A stretch of DNA of 64,000 nucleotides from JAGVPT01 sp963772165 (GTDB lineage: Bacteria; Bacteroidota; Ignavibacteria; UBA10030; UBA8401). The DNA lies in assembly GCA_963772165.1 (NCBI GenBank), contig CAVYWA010000021.1:62001-126000 (forward strand), given 5' to 3'. Below, one piece after another: positions 7,867 to 14,575 of the stretch (its first letter is position 1; every line of letters starts with the position of its first letter). Made by a program: the position numbers and the translations under genes. Under the pieces are notes generated by a model. It was not told the DNA's origin and did no database searches. It worked only from the letters and a program-made list of their open reading frames with translations.

Positions 7867-8694
7867 GCACTACCACTCGAAAAGAAAGCCCTCGTTCTTA
7901 ATTCCCTCATCGAAGGCAATTCAATCCGATCTACCGTTAGACTAACTGGCGTGAACAAGAAAACCGTTATGCGATTACTTGTTGAGGCGGGGTACCGCGC
8001 TCAAGCTATTCTCGACCGTGAGTTAGTAAACATTCAATCCAATTTTATCCAAGTCGATGAAATTTGGACGTACGTTCAAAAAAAGCAAAAGCAAACGGTT
8101 CCGTTTGAAAGTGAAGAATATGGCGATCAATACGTTTTCGTCGCGATGGATGCAGAAACAAAACTCGTGCCTTCATTCTTAGTAGGAAAGCGCAATCAAA
8201 TCAATTGCGTTGCCATTATGAAGGAATTGCAATACAGGATTACAAACCGTTTCCAACTTACTACCGATTCATTCAAACCATATTTTAACGCCGTTGATTC
8301 TGTCTTCGGGGAAGATGTTGACTATGGACAAATCCACAAAGAGTATCGGGAGGACAATAAAGGCGAACGGAGATATTCCCCTGCTCAGATTGTGAGGGTA
8401 ATAATAAACCCGTTACTTGGAACCCCGAAAAGAAAAAACATTTCAACGAGTCATATTGAACGGCAAAACTTAACAATGAGAATGCAGATGCGCCGATTCA
8501 CTCGTTTAACAAATGCGTTCTCCAAAAAGTTAGAGAACCTTAAAGCGGCAACAGCCCTACATTTTTATCACTACAATTTCATGCGGATTCATTCGTCTTT
8601 AAGAGTAACACCGGCAATAGAGGCGAGAATCACAAGTAGACTATGGAAATGGGAAGATTTGTTCTCATATAGTTCTCAGAAAATAGCGGCATAG
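7861..8694 (+). CDS. IS1-family DDE transposase
   Basis: A 277-residue transposase. Residues 14-42 form an HTH (VLNSLIEGNSIRSTVRLTG, NKKTVMRLL), followed by an RNase H-like catalytic core with D66 (QVDEIW), D136 (LTTDSF) and E200 (SHIERQN). The IERQNLTMR stretch matches the IERHNLNLR of classical IS1 InsB. Unlike IS1 of enterobacteria it is one continuous ORF needing no frameshift, as in some other IS1 branches. ATG at 7861 is chosen because AGGAG lies eight bases upstream; an in-frame ATG at 7789 lacks such a site. The start codon is buried in an 11-bp inverted repeat. It should mobilise the element bounded at 6388 and 10737. Confidence 0.9.
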   Translation: MNALPLEKKALVLNSLIEGNSIRSTVRLTGVNKKTVMRLLVEAGYRAQAILDRELVNIQSNFIQVDEIWTYVQKKQKQTVPFESEEYGDQYVFVAMDAETKLVPSFLVGKRNQINCVAIMKELQYRITNRFQLTTDSFKPYFNAVDSVFGEDVDYGQIHKEYREDNKGERRYSPAQIVRVIINPLLGTPKRKNISTSHIERQNLTMRMQMRRFTRLTNAFSKKLENLKAATALHFYHYNFMRIHSSLRVTPAIEARITSRLWKWEDLFSYSSQKIAA

Positions 8695-8755
8695 GCTTGA
8701 CTATCAGAAAAATATTTGTTACCTATGTGTGAAGGTACATGAACGGAAAACAATG

Positions 8756-8784
8756 TTGACAGTAAAAATATATTGGAGTATATT
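8756..8784 (+). promoter_or_regulatory. Promoter of the toxin-antitoxin pair
   Basis: TTGACA (8756-8761), 17 bases, TATATT (8779-8784): the same hexamers and spacing as the HTH promoter of this element. It lies inside the longest possible reading frame of the antitoxin gene, which argues for a translation start downstream of about 8791. Confidence 0.6.
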
Positions 8785-8806
8785 TGTTTCACACATCCAG
8801 CCGACC

Positions 8807-9484
8807 TTGAGCAAGATTAATCTATATTTAGACTCCCCTCCAAAGTTTACCTCATTGGTTAGGTACGTCATAGAAAAAATTCCGTCGATTCAAACAATGC
8901 TTTTGGTTAAGACAATTTATCTTCTTGAATTAGAATATCTAATACGTTTTGGAGAAAAATTCAGTGAGATTCCAATTGTTCGCATTACTAAGGGGCCAAT
9001 TCCCCAAGACTATGATGTGTATTTTACATCTATGGAGAGAGCTGGAGTTATCACGATAGATAAATCACTTTTTCACAAGGGACAGAATTTCTACCCCAAC
9101 AGGAAAAATGCTTTCAAAATTGATATAAGTGATTTTGAGTTAGATATTTTTTCTCCAATTATCTCTGAGGTCAAGTCGATTATGGGTGAATATCCCTATG
9201 ACGCTACCACAATTGTAAAAAACAAAGCCTACGCTACCAAGCCAATGGTTCGTTACCTCGAAAATGAAAAGGTAAATGGCGATCATATTGGGGGTGAATT
9301 ATTGGTTCCTCCGTTTTTCATAGATACAGATATTGACCCAATGGCTAAAATGCGAAGAGCCTATCGTGAACACATGAAGACGGCAGAAAAATATTCGGAG
9401 GAGGATGCCGAAATTTCAGCACAAGTTCTTTCTAATTTTCAATCTATCCTGAAATCAACGAATGAACAAGCCGCCGGTAGTTAG
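8807..9484 (+). CDS. Panacea/SocA-type antitoxin domain protein
   Basis: About 226 residues with the Panacea (formerly DUF4065, SocA-like) domain. The signature helix-strand region reads LLVKTIYLLELEYLIRFG, then IVRITKGPIPQDYDVYF, as in antitoxins that have K-x-LYLAD...GPVP. The C-terminal 60 residues are acidic and helical. Panacea antitoxins are known to pair with many unrelated toxins, and here the partner overlaps the 3' end by 23 bases. The start is uncertain: the frame is open from GTG 8729 and ATG 8753, but a consensus promoter ends at 8784, so a TTG at 8807 is chosen. No clear ribosome-binding site is visible for any of them. Confidence 0.65.
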   Translation: MSKINLYLDSPPKFTSLVRYVIEKIPSIQTMLLVKTIYLLELEYLIRFGEKFSEIPIVRITKGPIPQDYDVYFTSMERAGVITIDKSLFHKGQNFYPNRKNAFKIDISDFELDIFSPIISEVKSIMGEYPYDATTIVKNKAYATKPMVRYLENEKVNGDHIGGELLVPPFFIDTDIDPMAKMRRAYREHMKTAEKYSEEDAEISAQVLSNFQSILKSTNEQAAGS

Positions 9485-9917
9485 TCCCGCTGTTATATCG
9501 GCGGGGGGATTTATAATATCTGATACGAAATTTTCAAAGGGAGATGTTTTCACTGTCGATGATGACCCCTCAAGCCCTGTCGTTAAATTCCCCACCGATA
9601 ACGACCCCACTACAATAAGAACCTTCCACGATGATAGATTTGTTCTAATAGTTCAAGGCGAAACGCCAAATCAAGATTCCACTCTAAAATCCGTTCTCAT
9701 AGTTCCGATTACATCTAAAGGACGAAATACAGATTATACCATTGTAGTTCCGAAAATATATGTTCCAACCTTGCCACAAGGAGGAGTGGTATTCGTGAAT
9801 CTCATTCAACCAATTCTTAAAAAATTGTTAAAACACAAAATAGGCCACGTTCCGCCTGACTGTACTGAATTTGAGAGAATAAATGCTATATTTTTCAAGA
9901 TGGTTGGCCTTCTCTGA
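9462..9917 (+). CDS. PemK/MazF-like toxin candidate
   Basis: A 151-residue protein resembling the PemK/MazF mRNA endonuclease fold. It has FSKGDVFTVDDD, a core strand DRFVLIVQGETPN, the strand pair SVLIVPITSKGRN, the QIRPV-like segment FVNLIQPILKKLL with GHVPPD, and a final helix. It overlaps the Panacea antitoxin gene by 23 bases, the usual antitoxin-first order. Assignment as the toxin is inferred from that arrangement plus the fold-like pattern; catalytic residues cannot be confirmed by eye. The product would be a cytoplasmic ribonuclease held inactive by its partner, stabilising the transposon. Confidence 0.55.
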   Translation: MNKPPVVSPAVISAGGFIISDTKFSKGDVFTVDDDPSSPVVKFPTDNDPTTIRTFHDDRFVLIVQGETPNQDSTLKSVLIVPITSKGRNTDYTIVVPKIYVPTLPQGGVVFVNLIQPILKKLLKHKIGHVPPDCTEFERINAIFFKMVGLL

Positions 9918-10071
9918 TTATTTCCCAAGCCCCCACAATCTTTCTCTTACACTCCAAACATTCCTCAACATGATCTAAAATTTCCCTCGGTAGTTCTTCG
10001 TACCGATCCACTCGAAGTGCATCCAAACAAGCCGCAATTTCATTTTCCTCTAAGTGTTTTTCCATAGTCAT
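9895..10071 (-). CDS. Small zf-HC2-like zinc-binding protein
   Basis: A 58-residue minus-strand ORF (ATG at 10071, possibly 10065). It carries the H-x3-C-x2-C signature of anti-sigma-factor zinc fingers: H34, C38 and C41 in LDHVEECLECKRK, preceded by HLEENEIAACLDALR. Classical zf-HC2 proteins continue into a membrane helix; this one does not, so it would be a soluble mini-domain. The 3' end overlaps the toxin candidate convergently by 23 bases. Function unknown; a regulatory role on the element is conceivable. Confidence 0.5.
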   Translation of the reverse strand: MTMEKHLEENEIAACLDALRVDRYEELPREILDHVEECLECKRKIVGAWEIIREGQPS

Positions 10072-10165
10072 ATATCCAAAAAATTAAAAATCCCCAATAA
10101 ATTTGATGCTTTTCAATTGAATAACTTGTGGATATGTAGGTGCTTAACCTGTTGAGAACTTTCCC

Positions 10166-10194
10166 TTGCCTGCCATAGCGAATTCTGGTATATT
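10166..10194 (+). promoter_or_regulatory. Promoter of the folded RNA candidate
   Basis: TTGCCT (10166-10171), 17-base spacer, TATATT (10189-10194). The cmk promoter at 36403 has exactly the same two hexamers and spacing. The predicted start is near 10201. Confidence 0.55.
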
Positions 10195-10200
10195 ATAAAT

Positions 10201-10371
10201 GAAACAGCCACACTTTAGGTGTGGCCGCTTCAAGTAAACTGTAACCGCTAACCCTAAGCAAAGTGTTACCAGCACTTTGAGAAAGGACGGATGTATGAGT
10301 AAGCAGCTAAAAATAATAGCTTAAAACCATCCGGTTTTAATAATGCCCTGACTGATAATCGGGGCATTATT
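10201..10371 (+). ncRNA. Densely structured RNA candidate with micro-ORF
   Basis: A roughly 170-base stretch without a gene of normal size but full of perfect hairpins. They are GCCACAC/GTGTGGC (10207-10225, loop TTTAG), CAAAGTG/CACTTTG (10259-10279), AGCTA/TAGCT (10305-10321), TTAAAACC/GGTTTTAA with tetraloop ATCC (10321-10340) and a 10-bp terminator-like stem AATAATGCCC/GGGCATTATT (10339-10371). The tetraloop ATCC is complementary to GGAT at 10289-10292, so a pseudoknot or an alternative pairing CGGATG/CATCCG (10288-10293 with 10328-10333) is possible. A consensus promoter precedes it. I recognise no known RNA family. Confidence 0.55.
10295..10324 (+). CDS. Micro-ORF (9 residues) within the RNA candidate
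   Basis: ATG to TAA encoding MSKQLKIIA, with an AAGGA ribosome-binding site seven bases upstream. Its codons form the AGCTA/TAGCT hairpin and its stop codon lies in the next stem, as expected for a leader peptide or for a translated segment of a regulatory RNA. Expression is unproven. Confidence 0.3.
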   Translation: MSKQLKIIA

Positions 10372-10435
10372 TGTTCATTAGAAAGGTACCGATTAAGAGC
10401 TTGAGTGTCAATGAATTTTTTAAACTTTCTCAGAA

Positions 10436-10699
10436 TCAAACACCCTTAAAATAGGGGGAAATGGGCACAAGTTCTTTAGGCTCTACAATCCTTCCCCATG
10501 TCCCGTAAACTTTCTCTCCTTCTCTTAAATCTCTCAACACAACGAACCTCTCCCGCTTGGAGTAGTGTCGGGCGTTTGGATTCTCAAAAATTTTTAGAAG
10601 ATAGTACTCCTCATCCTTCTTGAGCGTTCGTGCGAAATCAATCGCTTCCATTTCTGAAAGACTTCCACTTACCTGAAACATCAATTTCTTATTTTTCAT
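10436..10699 (-). CDS. Hypothetical protein at the right end of the transposon
   Basis: An 87-residue minus-strand ORF beginning MKNKKLMFQVSGSLSEMEAIDF and containing a beta-rich C-terminal half (FVVLRDLREGEKVYGTWG, VEPKELVPISPYF). Its start codon lies only 38 bases inside the right end of the element, so its promoter must overlap the terminal repeat or lie outside it. The composition is that of a real protein, but there is no clear ribosome-binding site and I recognise no family. Confidence 0.45.
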   Translation of the reverse strand: MKNKKLMFQVSGSLSEMEAIDFARTLKKDEEYYLLKIFENPNARHYSKRERFVVLRDLREGEKVYGTWGRIVEPKELVPISPYFKGV

Positions 10700-10721
10700 A
10701 TCCGTACTTTCGCTTAAAATT

Positions 10722-10737
10722 CAAAGTAGCCCACTAC
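10722..10737. repeat. Right terminal inverted repeat
   Basis: CAAAGTAGCCCACTAC, the exact reverse complement of 6389-6404. Confidence 0.8.
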
Positions 10738-10745
10738 GGCTATTG
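10738..10745. repeat. Right target-site duplication
   Basis: GGCTATTG directly outside the right inverted repeat, identical to 6380-6387. Its last three bases form the TTG of the pyr -35 hexamer. Confidence 0.75.
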
Positions 10746-10771
10746 CTTTGGCCGGAATAATGACGTATATT
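10743..10771 (+). promoter_or_regulatory. Promoter of the pyrRBC operon
   Basis: TTGCTT (10743-10748), 17-base spacer, TATATT (10766-10771); transcription should begin near 10778. The transposon end lies five bases upstream of the -35, and the target duplication supplies its TTG, so the promoter survived the insertion. Confidence 0.6.
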
Positions 10772-10786
10772 TTATGTAGACAATGA

Positions 10787-10819
10787 TCCTTTAATTCTAT
10801 CCGGAGAGGTAGGAAAGGA
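10787..10819 (+). promoter_or_regulatory. PyrR-binding loop of the pyr attenuator
   Basis: A hairpin TCCTTT/AAAGGA (10787-10792 and 10814-10819) enclosing CCGGAGAGG (10801-10809), which matches the conserved CNGNGAGG core of the RNA element bound by PyrR. With UMP bound, PyrR should stabilise this hairpin and allow the downstream terminator to form. Confidence 0.85.
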
Positions 10820-10862
10820 AATGATAAAATTGAATGTCCCGATTTTTTTAGCAATACGAGAG

Positions 10863-10894
10863 AACCTCCGTTCAGTTGTGGACGGAGGTTTTTT
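10863..10894 (+). terminator. pyr operon attenuator terminator
   Basis: Perfect 9-bp stem AACCTCCGT/ACGGAGGTT (10863-10871 and 10882-10890) with a 10-base loop and six T, placed between the PyrR-binding loop and pyrR. It is the regulated stop of PyrR attenuation. Confidence 0.88.
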
Positions 10895-10924
10895 ATTGTA
10901 CATCCTTCTAAGAACTGGGTGCCT

Positions 10925-11473
10925 ATGAACGACCGACGAATAATTCTCGACGCTCAAAATTTCATCCGGACCGTCAATCGCCTTTCACATGAAGTCGTTG
11001 AGCGAAACCACGGTGCCGATACTCTCGGCATCGTTGGCATCAGGACGAGGGGAGAACACCTTGCCCGCCGGATCGCAGCAGCCGTACTCGAAATGGAAAA
11101 AGTCGCCCCGCCGATCGGAACCCTCGACATCACTCTGTACAGGGATGACCTCCGCGGGAGGCTTTCGCAGCCACGGTTGAACACAACAGATATCCTTTAT
11201 GATATCACCGGCAAAGATATTATTCTTGTCGATGATGTTTTGTTTACAGGAAGGACCGTGCGCGCTGCGCTCAATGCTCTTATGGATATCGGCAGGCCGG
11301 CTTCGATTCAGCTTGCGGTTCTTGTGGACCGGGGGCATCGCGAACTCCCTATCAAAGCAGATTTCGTGGGTAAGAACGTCCCGACGTCGATTGACGAGGA
11401 GATTCAAGTGCGAATGACCGAGTCGGACGGAGAAGACGCTGTTTTTCTCATTCCGGTGAAACTACAATCATAG
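10925..11473 (+). CDS. pyrR: Bifunctional pyr operon RNA-binding attenuator / uracil phosphoribosyltransferase
   Basis: A 182-residue PyrR. It has the PRPP-binding signature IILVDDVLFTGRTV in the middle, an early GIRTRGEHLARRI segment that contacts uracil nucleotide in the family, and the RGHRELPIKADFVGKNVPTS segment typical of PyrR. It senses UMP/UTP and binds the leader hairpin at 10787-10819 to turn down its own operon. ATG 10925 is preferred over an in-frame GTG at 10919. It is the first of three genes, with pyrB 12 bases downstream. Confidence 0.95.
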   Translation: MNDRRIILDAQNFIRTVNRLSHEVVERNHGADTLGIVGIRTRGEHLARRIAAAVLEMEKVAPPIGTLDITLYRDDLRGRLSQPRLNTTDILYDITGKDIILVDDVLFTGRTVRAALNALMDIGRPASIQLAVLVDRGHRELPIKADFVGKNVPTSIDEEIQVRMTESDGEDAVFLIPVKLQS

Positions 11474-11485
11474 GAAGGATATGAC

Positions 11486-12406
11486 ATGGGACTATCATCG
11501 CGGCATTTGCTTGGCCTCGACGGAGCACTGAAAACCGACATTGAATTGATTCTCAATACGGCTGTTTCGTTCAAAGAGATCCTGAACCGTCCCATCAAAA
11601 AGGTGCCGACGCTTCAGGGCAAAACGATCGTGAACCTGTTTTTCGAGAATTCCACCCGTACTCGGATTTCCTTTGAACTGGCTGAGCGGAGGCTTTCTGC
11701 GGACGTGGTTAATTTTTCCGCCTCGGGGTCAAGCGTCACTAAAGGAGAGACACTGAAAGATACCGCCCGGAATATCGAAGCCATGAAAATCGACATGGTC
11801 GTGATTCGCCACAACTCAGCGGGCACTCCCCATTTTTTGACTCGCGTCGTCCAATCGGCCGTGCTCAATGCCGGGGATGGCTGCCATGAACATCCGACGC
11901 AAGCATTACTGGATATGTATACGTTAAAAGAAAAGTTCGGATCGCTCGAAGGCTTGCGCGTGTGCATCGTCGGCGATATTTCCCACAGCAGGGTGGCTCG
12001 GTCGAATATCTACGGACTGCGGACGATGGGAGCGAAGGTTTCAGTCTGCGGCCCGGCAACGCTTATTCCCAAAGAGATCGAGAAGCTCGGAGTTGAAGTC
12101 TACCACCGCATCGACGATGTGCTTCCGAATATTGACGCGCTCAACGTTCTCCGTATCCAGATGGAACGGCAATCCGGCGGTCTTTTCCCCTCGCTTCGCG
12201 AATATCATCGTTTCTTCGGAGTGACAAAGGAACGCCTCGATAGGATAGACCACCCGATCACCATTATGCACCCTGGCCCCATCAACCGGGACGTGGAACT
12301 TTCTGCCGATGTTGCGGATGGACCTCACTCTGTAATTCTTGAACAAGTGTTAAATGGCGTTGCCGTCAGAATGTCGGTGTTGTATCTTCTGGGAACGGTA
12401 AATTAG
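11486..12406 (+). CDS. pyrB: Aspartate carbamoyltransferase catalytic subunit
   Basis: A 306-residue enzyme joining carbamoyl phosphate and aspartate, the first committed step of pyrimidine synthesis. The carbamoyl-phosphate site STRTR is at residues 56-60, HPTQ at 136-139 and HPGPINRDVEL near the end. Length is typical for the catalytic chain. A ribosome-binding site GGAAGG precedes the ATG. It sits between pyrR and pyrC and is regulated by the pyr attenuator; no pyrI regulatory chain gene is seen here. Confidence 0.96.
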   Translation: MGLSSRHLLGLDGALKTDIELILNTAVSFKEILNRPIKKVPTLQGKTIVNLFFENSTRTRISFELAERRLSADVVNFSASGSSVTKGETLKDTARNIEAMKIDMVVIRHNSAGTPHFLTRVVQSAVLNAGDGCHEHPTQALLDMYTLKEKFGSLEGLRVCIVGDISHSRVARSNIYGLRTMGAKVSVCGPATLIPKEIEKLGVEVYHRIDDVLPNIDALNVLRIQMERQSGGLFPSLREYHRFFGVTKERLDRIDHPITIMHPGPINRDVELSADVADGPHSVILEQVLNGVAVRMSVLYLLGTVN

Positions 12407-12440
12407 AATCGATCAATTCATACGAGAGCATAGGATTTCC

Positions 12441-13724
12441 ATGGCAAAGAAATATCTTTTGAAAGGCGGGCGATATATCGACCCGTCGACAAATTCGGAT
12501 GCGGTCATTGACATTTTAATCGTTGATGGGATTATTGCGTCGATGAAACCTTCAATAGCTTCTCCGCCTGATTGTGAAGTGATCGATCTCCGCGGAAAAA
12601 TTGTCGCTCCCGGTTTTGTGGATATGCACGTTCACTTGAGAGAGCCGGGCTTCGAACACAAAGAGACAATCGAGACGGGAACCCTTTCTGCTGCGTATGG
12701 CGGCTTCACGGCCGTCTGCTGCATGCCGAACACAAACCCTGCGATTGACGACGAATCGATAGTCCGCTTTGTTCATTCGCAGGGGAAGCTGGTCAATAAA
12801 GGAATCGTCGATGTGTATCCGATTGGTGCAGTGACAAAAGGAAGAGCGGGTAAAGAATTGTCCTCTATTGCCGAGCTTGTCCAGGCAGGAGCCGTCGGTT
12901 TGAGCGATGACGGCGCTCCTGTTTTTGATGCGGAAATTATGCGCCGCGTATTGGAATATGCCGGCATGTTCGATGTTCCCGTCATCCAACATTGCGAGGA
13001 ACCATCGCTTGTCCGTGGCGGGGTGATGAACGAGGGGTTTGTCGCGACGGAATTGGGGCTGCCGGGGATTCCCTCGGTTGCCGAAGAGATCATGATCGCT
13101 CGCGATATTCTTCTGACAGAATACACCAACTCGCGCTACCACGTAGCACACATGAGCACTGCCGGTTCGGTGAAGCTTGTCAGGGAGGCTAAACGGAAAG
13201 GAACAGCCATTACTTGTGAAGTGACACCGCATCACTTTACGTTGACCGACGACGTTGTCCGGTCGTTCGATACCAATACGAAAATGAACCCGCCGCTGCG
13301 AACCCGGGATGATGTTGAAGCCATAAAACAAGGCATCCGGGAAGGAATTGTCGATGTCATCGCGAGCGACCATGCTCCACACTCGCTAGACGAGAAGGAG
13401 GTTGATTATTTGCAAGCGCCGTTCGGCATCGTAGGTTTAGAAACGGCCATTGGTCTTGCAATCACCGAGCTGGTCGTGCCGAATGTCATCACATTTTCCC
13501 AATTGGTTGAAAAGTTCTCGACAAACCCTCGCAAGATCATCAAAAGGACGATAGACATTCGTGAAGGGACTTCAGCCAATTTTACTTTCGTCGACCCGGA
13601 TATTCAGTGGAAGGTGGAAGTGAGCCGCTTTAAATCTAAATCCAAGAATTCGCCTTTTGATGGAAAGATGCTGAAAGGAAGAGCGGTCGGCATTTTCAAC
13701 CGTGGCGAACTGCTCCTCGTGTGA
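12441..13724 (+). CDS. pyrC: Dihydroorotase
   Basis: A 427-residue class I dihydroorotase closing carbamoyl-aspartate to dihydroorotate. The metal-binding HVHLREPG begins at His63, with MPNTNPAID following, a metal ligand region near HVAHMST and HHFTL, and the catalytic Asp segment SDHAPHS. Length matches the long PyrC form of Bacillus and Bacteroidota. It is the last gene of the attenuator-controlled pyr unit; the next gene has its own promoter. Confidence 0.96.
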   Translation: MAKKYLLKGGRYIDPSTNSDAVIDILIVDGIIASMKPSIASPPDCEVIDLRGKIVAPGFVDMHVHLREPGFEHKETIETGTLSAAYGGFTAVCCMPNTNPAIDDESIVRFVHSQGKLVNKGIVDVYPIGAVTKGRAGKELSSIAELVQAGAVGLSDDGAPVFDAEIMRRVLEYAGMFDVPVIQHCEEPSLVRGGVMNEGFVATELGLPGIPSVAEEIMIARDILLTEYTNSRYHVAHMSTAGSVKLVREAKRKGTAITCEVTPHHFTLTDDVVRSFDTNTKMNPPLRTRDDVEAIKQGIREGIVDVIASDHAPHSLDEKEVDYLQAPFGIVGLETAIGLAITELVVPNVITFSQLVEKFSTNPRKIIKRTIDIREGTSANFTFVDPDIQWKVEVSRFKSKSKNSPFDGKMLKGRAVGIFNRGELLLV

Positions 13725-13771
13725 AGAAAATGATGTTATGCTGTCTCTTGTCGGCGAAGTCATACCATCAC

Positions 13772-13813
13772 TCAAATTCTGAATTTGATTTTCATTTCAA
13801 TTTTGACGATAAT
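13772..13813 (+). promoter_or_regulatory. Operator-like dyad overlapping the pgeF promoter
   Basis: A 17-bp perfect dyad TCAAATTC-T-GAATTTGA (13772-13788) overlaps a -35 TTGATT (13785-13790), followed after 17 bases by GATAAT (13808-13813). The start codon lies nine bases after the -10, so the mRNA would be nearly leaderless. Confidence 0.45.
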
Positions 13814-13822
13814 GTTTAGCGT

Positions 13823-14560
13823 ATGGAGATTATTCGCTCCGAAGCCCTTTCCCGGTACCGACAAATAGTTTTTGGGATGAGCACCCGTACGGGGGGACGG
13901 AGTCCCGGCGGGTTGGGGATGAATTTGAGTTTCAATGTCGGAGATGACAAAGTAAACGTTATCGAAAACCGGAGGCTCTTTTTCGGCACTCTTCATATCG
14001 GTTTGGATGAACTTGCTTTTCCGATGCAGTGCCATTCAAATACGGTTCGTGTGATACAGACATGGGGAGGATACGAGGACTGTGACGGGTTAATCACAAA
14101 TGAATTAGGCGTTTTTATTGTCATCAGTGTTGCGGATTGTGTTCCGATTTTTCTTTTCGACCCAACCAACAGGGCAGTGGCGGGCATCCATGCGGGATGG
14201 CGCGGCACGAGTTCGGGCATCGTCAAGAATGCCGTCCTGCAGATGAAGAACAAGTTTGGAACAGACCCTAAAAACCTTGTTGCGTTTGTGGGTCCTGCCG
14301 CCGGGAAGTGTTGTTACGAGGTCGGAGAAGAGGTCGCAGAGTCGTTCGACCGTGCTTTCGTCGCGAGGAGTGAATCGGGAAAATGGAAGGTCGATTTGAA
14401 AGGCGCAAATCGTCAGCAGCTTGACACTGAAGGCGTACTTTCGAAAAACATTGAAATCCATGAAGGTTGTACAATTCATGAATCGGAAAAATTTCATTCG
14501 TATCGGCGTGACGGCACAACGTCGGGCAGGATGATGGGGGTGGTGGGCATTGTTCGATAA
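13823..14560 (+). CDS. pgeF: Peptidoglycan editing factor PgeF (YfiH / multicopper polyphenol oxidase family)
   Basis: A 245-residue YfiH-type protein. It shows the family motifs CHSNTV, SVADCVPI, the central GIHAGWRGTS and VGPAAGKCCYEV, which supply the His and Cys metal ligands. Family members were once called laccases; E. coli YfiH has been shown to remove wrongly incorporated amino acids from peptidoglycan precursors, which fits its place just before glmS, whose product feeds cell-wall synthesis. The gene ends 15 bases before glmS, so they are probably co-transcribed from the promoter at 13785. Confidence 0.9.
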   Translation: MEIIRSEALSRYRQIVFGMSTRTGGRSPGGLGMNLSFNVGDDKVNVIENRRLFFGTLHIGLDELAFPMQCHSNTVRVIQTWGGYEDCDGLITNELGVFIVISVADCVPIFLFDPTNRAVAGIHAGWRGTSSGIVKNAVLQMKNKFGTDPKNLVAFVGPAAGKCCYEVGEEVAESFDRAFVARSESGKWKVDLKGANRQQLDTEGVLSKNIEIHEGCTIHESEKFHSYRRDGTTSGRMMGVVGIVR

Positions 14561-14575
14561 CTTCGAGAAAAATAT

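Larger units (their letters stand above)
6388..10737. mobile_element. IS1-type transposon with cargo genes (4.35 kb)
   Basis: A discrete insertion bounded by a 16-bp perfect inverted repeat (6389-6404 and 10722-10737) and an 8-bp direct repeat GGCTATTG outside both ends. The outer end reads GGTAGTGGG, which recalls the GGTRATG-type ends known for IS1 family elements, and the element encodes an IS1-type DDE transposase. It is several times longer than an ordinary IS1 (about 0.7-1.2 kb) because it carries cargo: a DUF3892 gene, small ORFs on both strands, an HTH regulator, a Panacea antitoxin with a MazF-like partner, a zf-HC2-like protein, a folded RNA candidate and an 87-residue ORF. The interior is visibly richer in A and T than the flanks. 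Before insertion the sequence would have run from the GWxTD terminator straight into the pyr promoter. One ambiguous base at the left end (an extra G at 6388) leaves the exact boundary uncertain by one position. Confidence 0.8.

Noticed and set aside
7727..8721. TAACAAATA/TATTTGTTA inverted pair as IS ends
   Set aside because: Only nine A/T-rich bases, expected by chance here, and no flanking duplication.
7789..8747. 9-bp direct repeat ATGAACGGA (7789-7797, 8739-8747) as target duplication of a smaller 0.94-kb insertion
   Set aside because: No inverted repeats lie next to it, whereas the 16-bp repeats at 6389 and 10722 with GGCTATTG are far stronger.
8729..8806. N-terminal extension of the Panacea protein from GTG 8729 or ATG 8753
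   Set aside because: A consensus promoter lies inside it and the residues do not look like the family start; kept only as an alternative.
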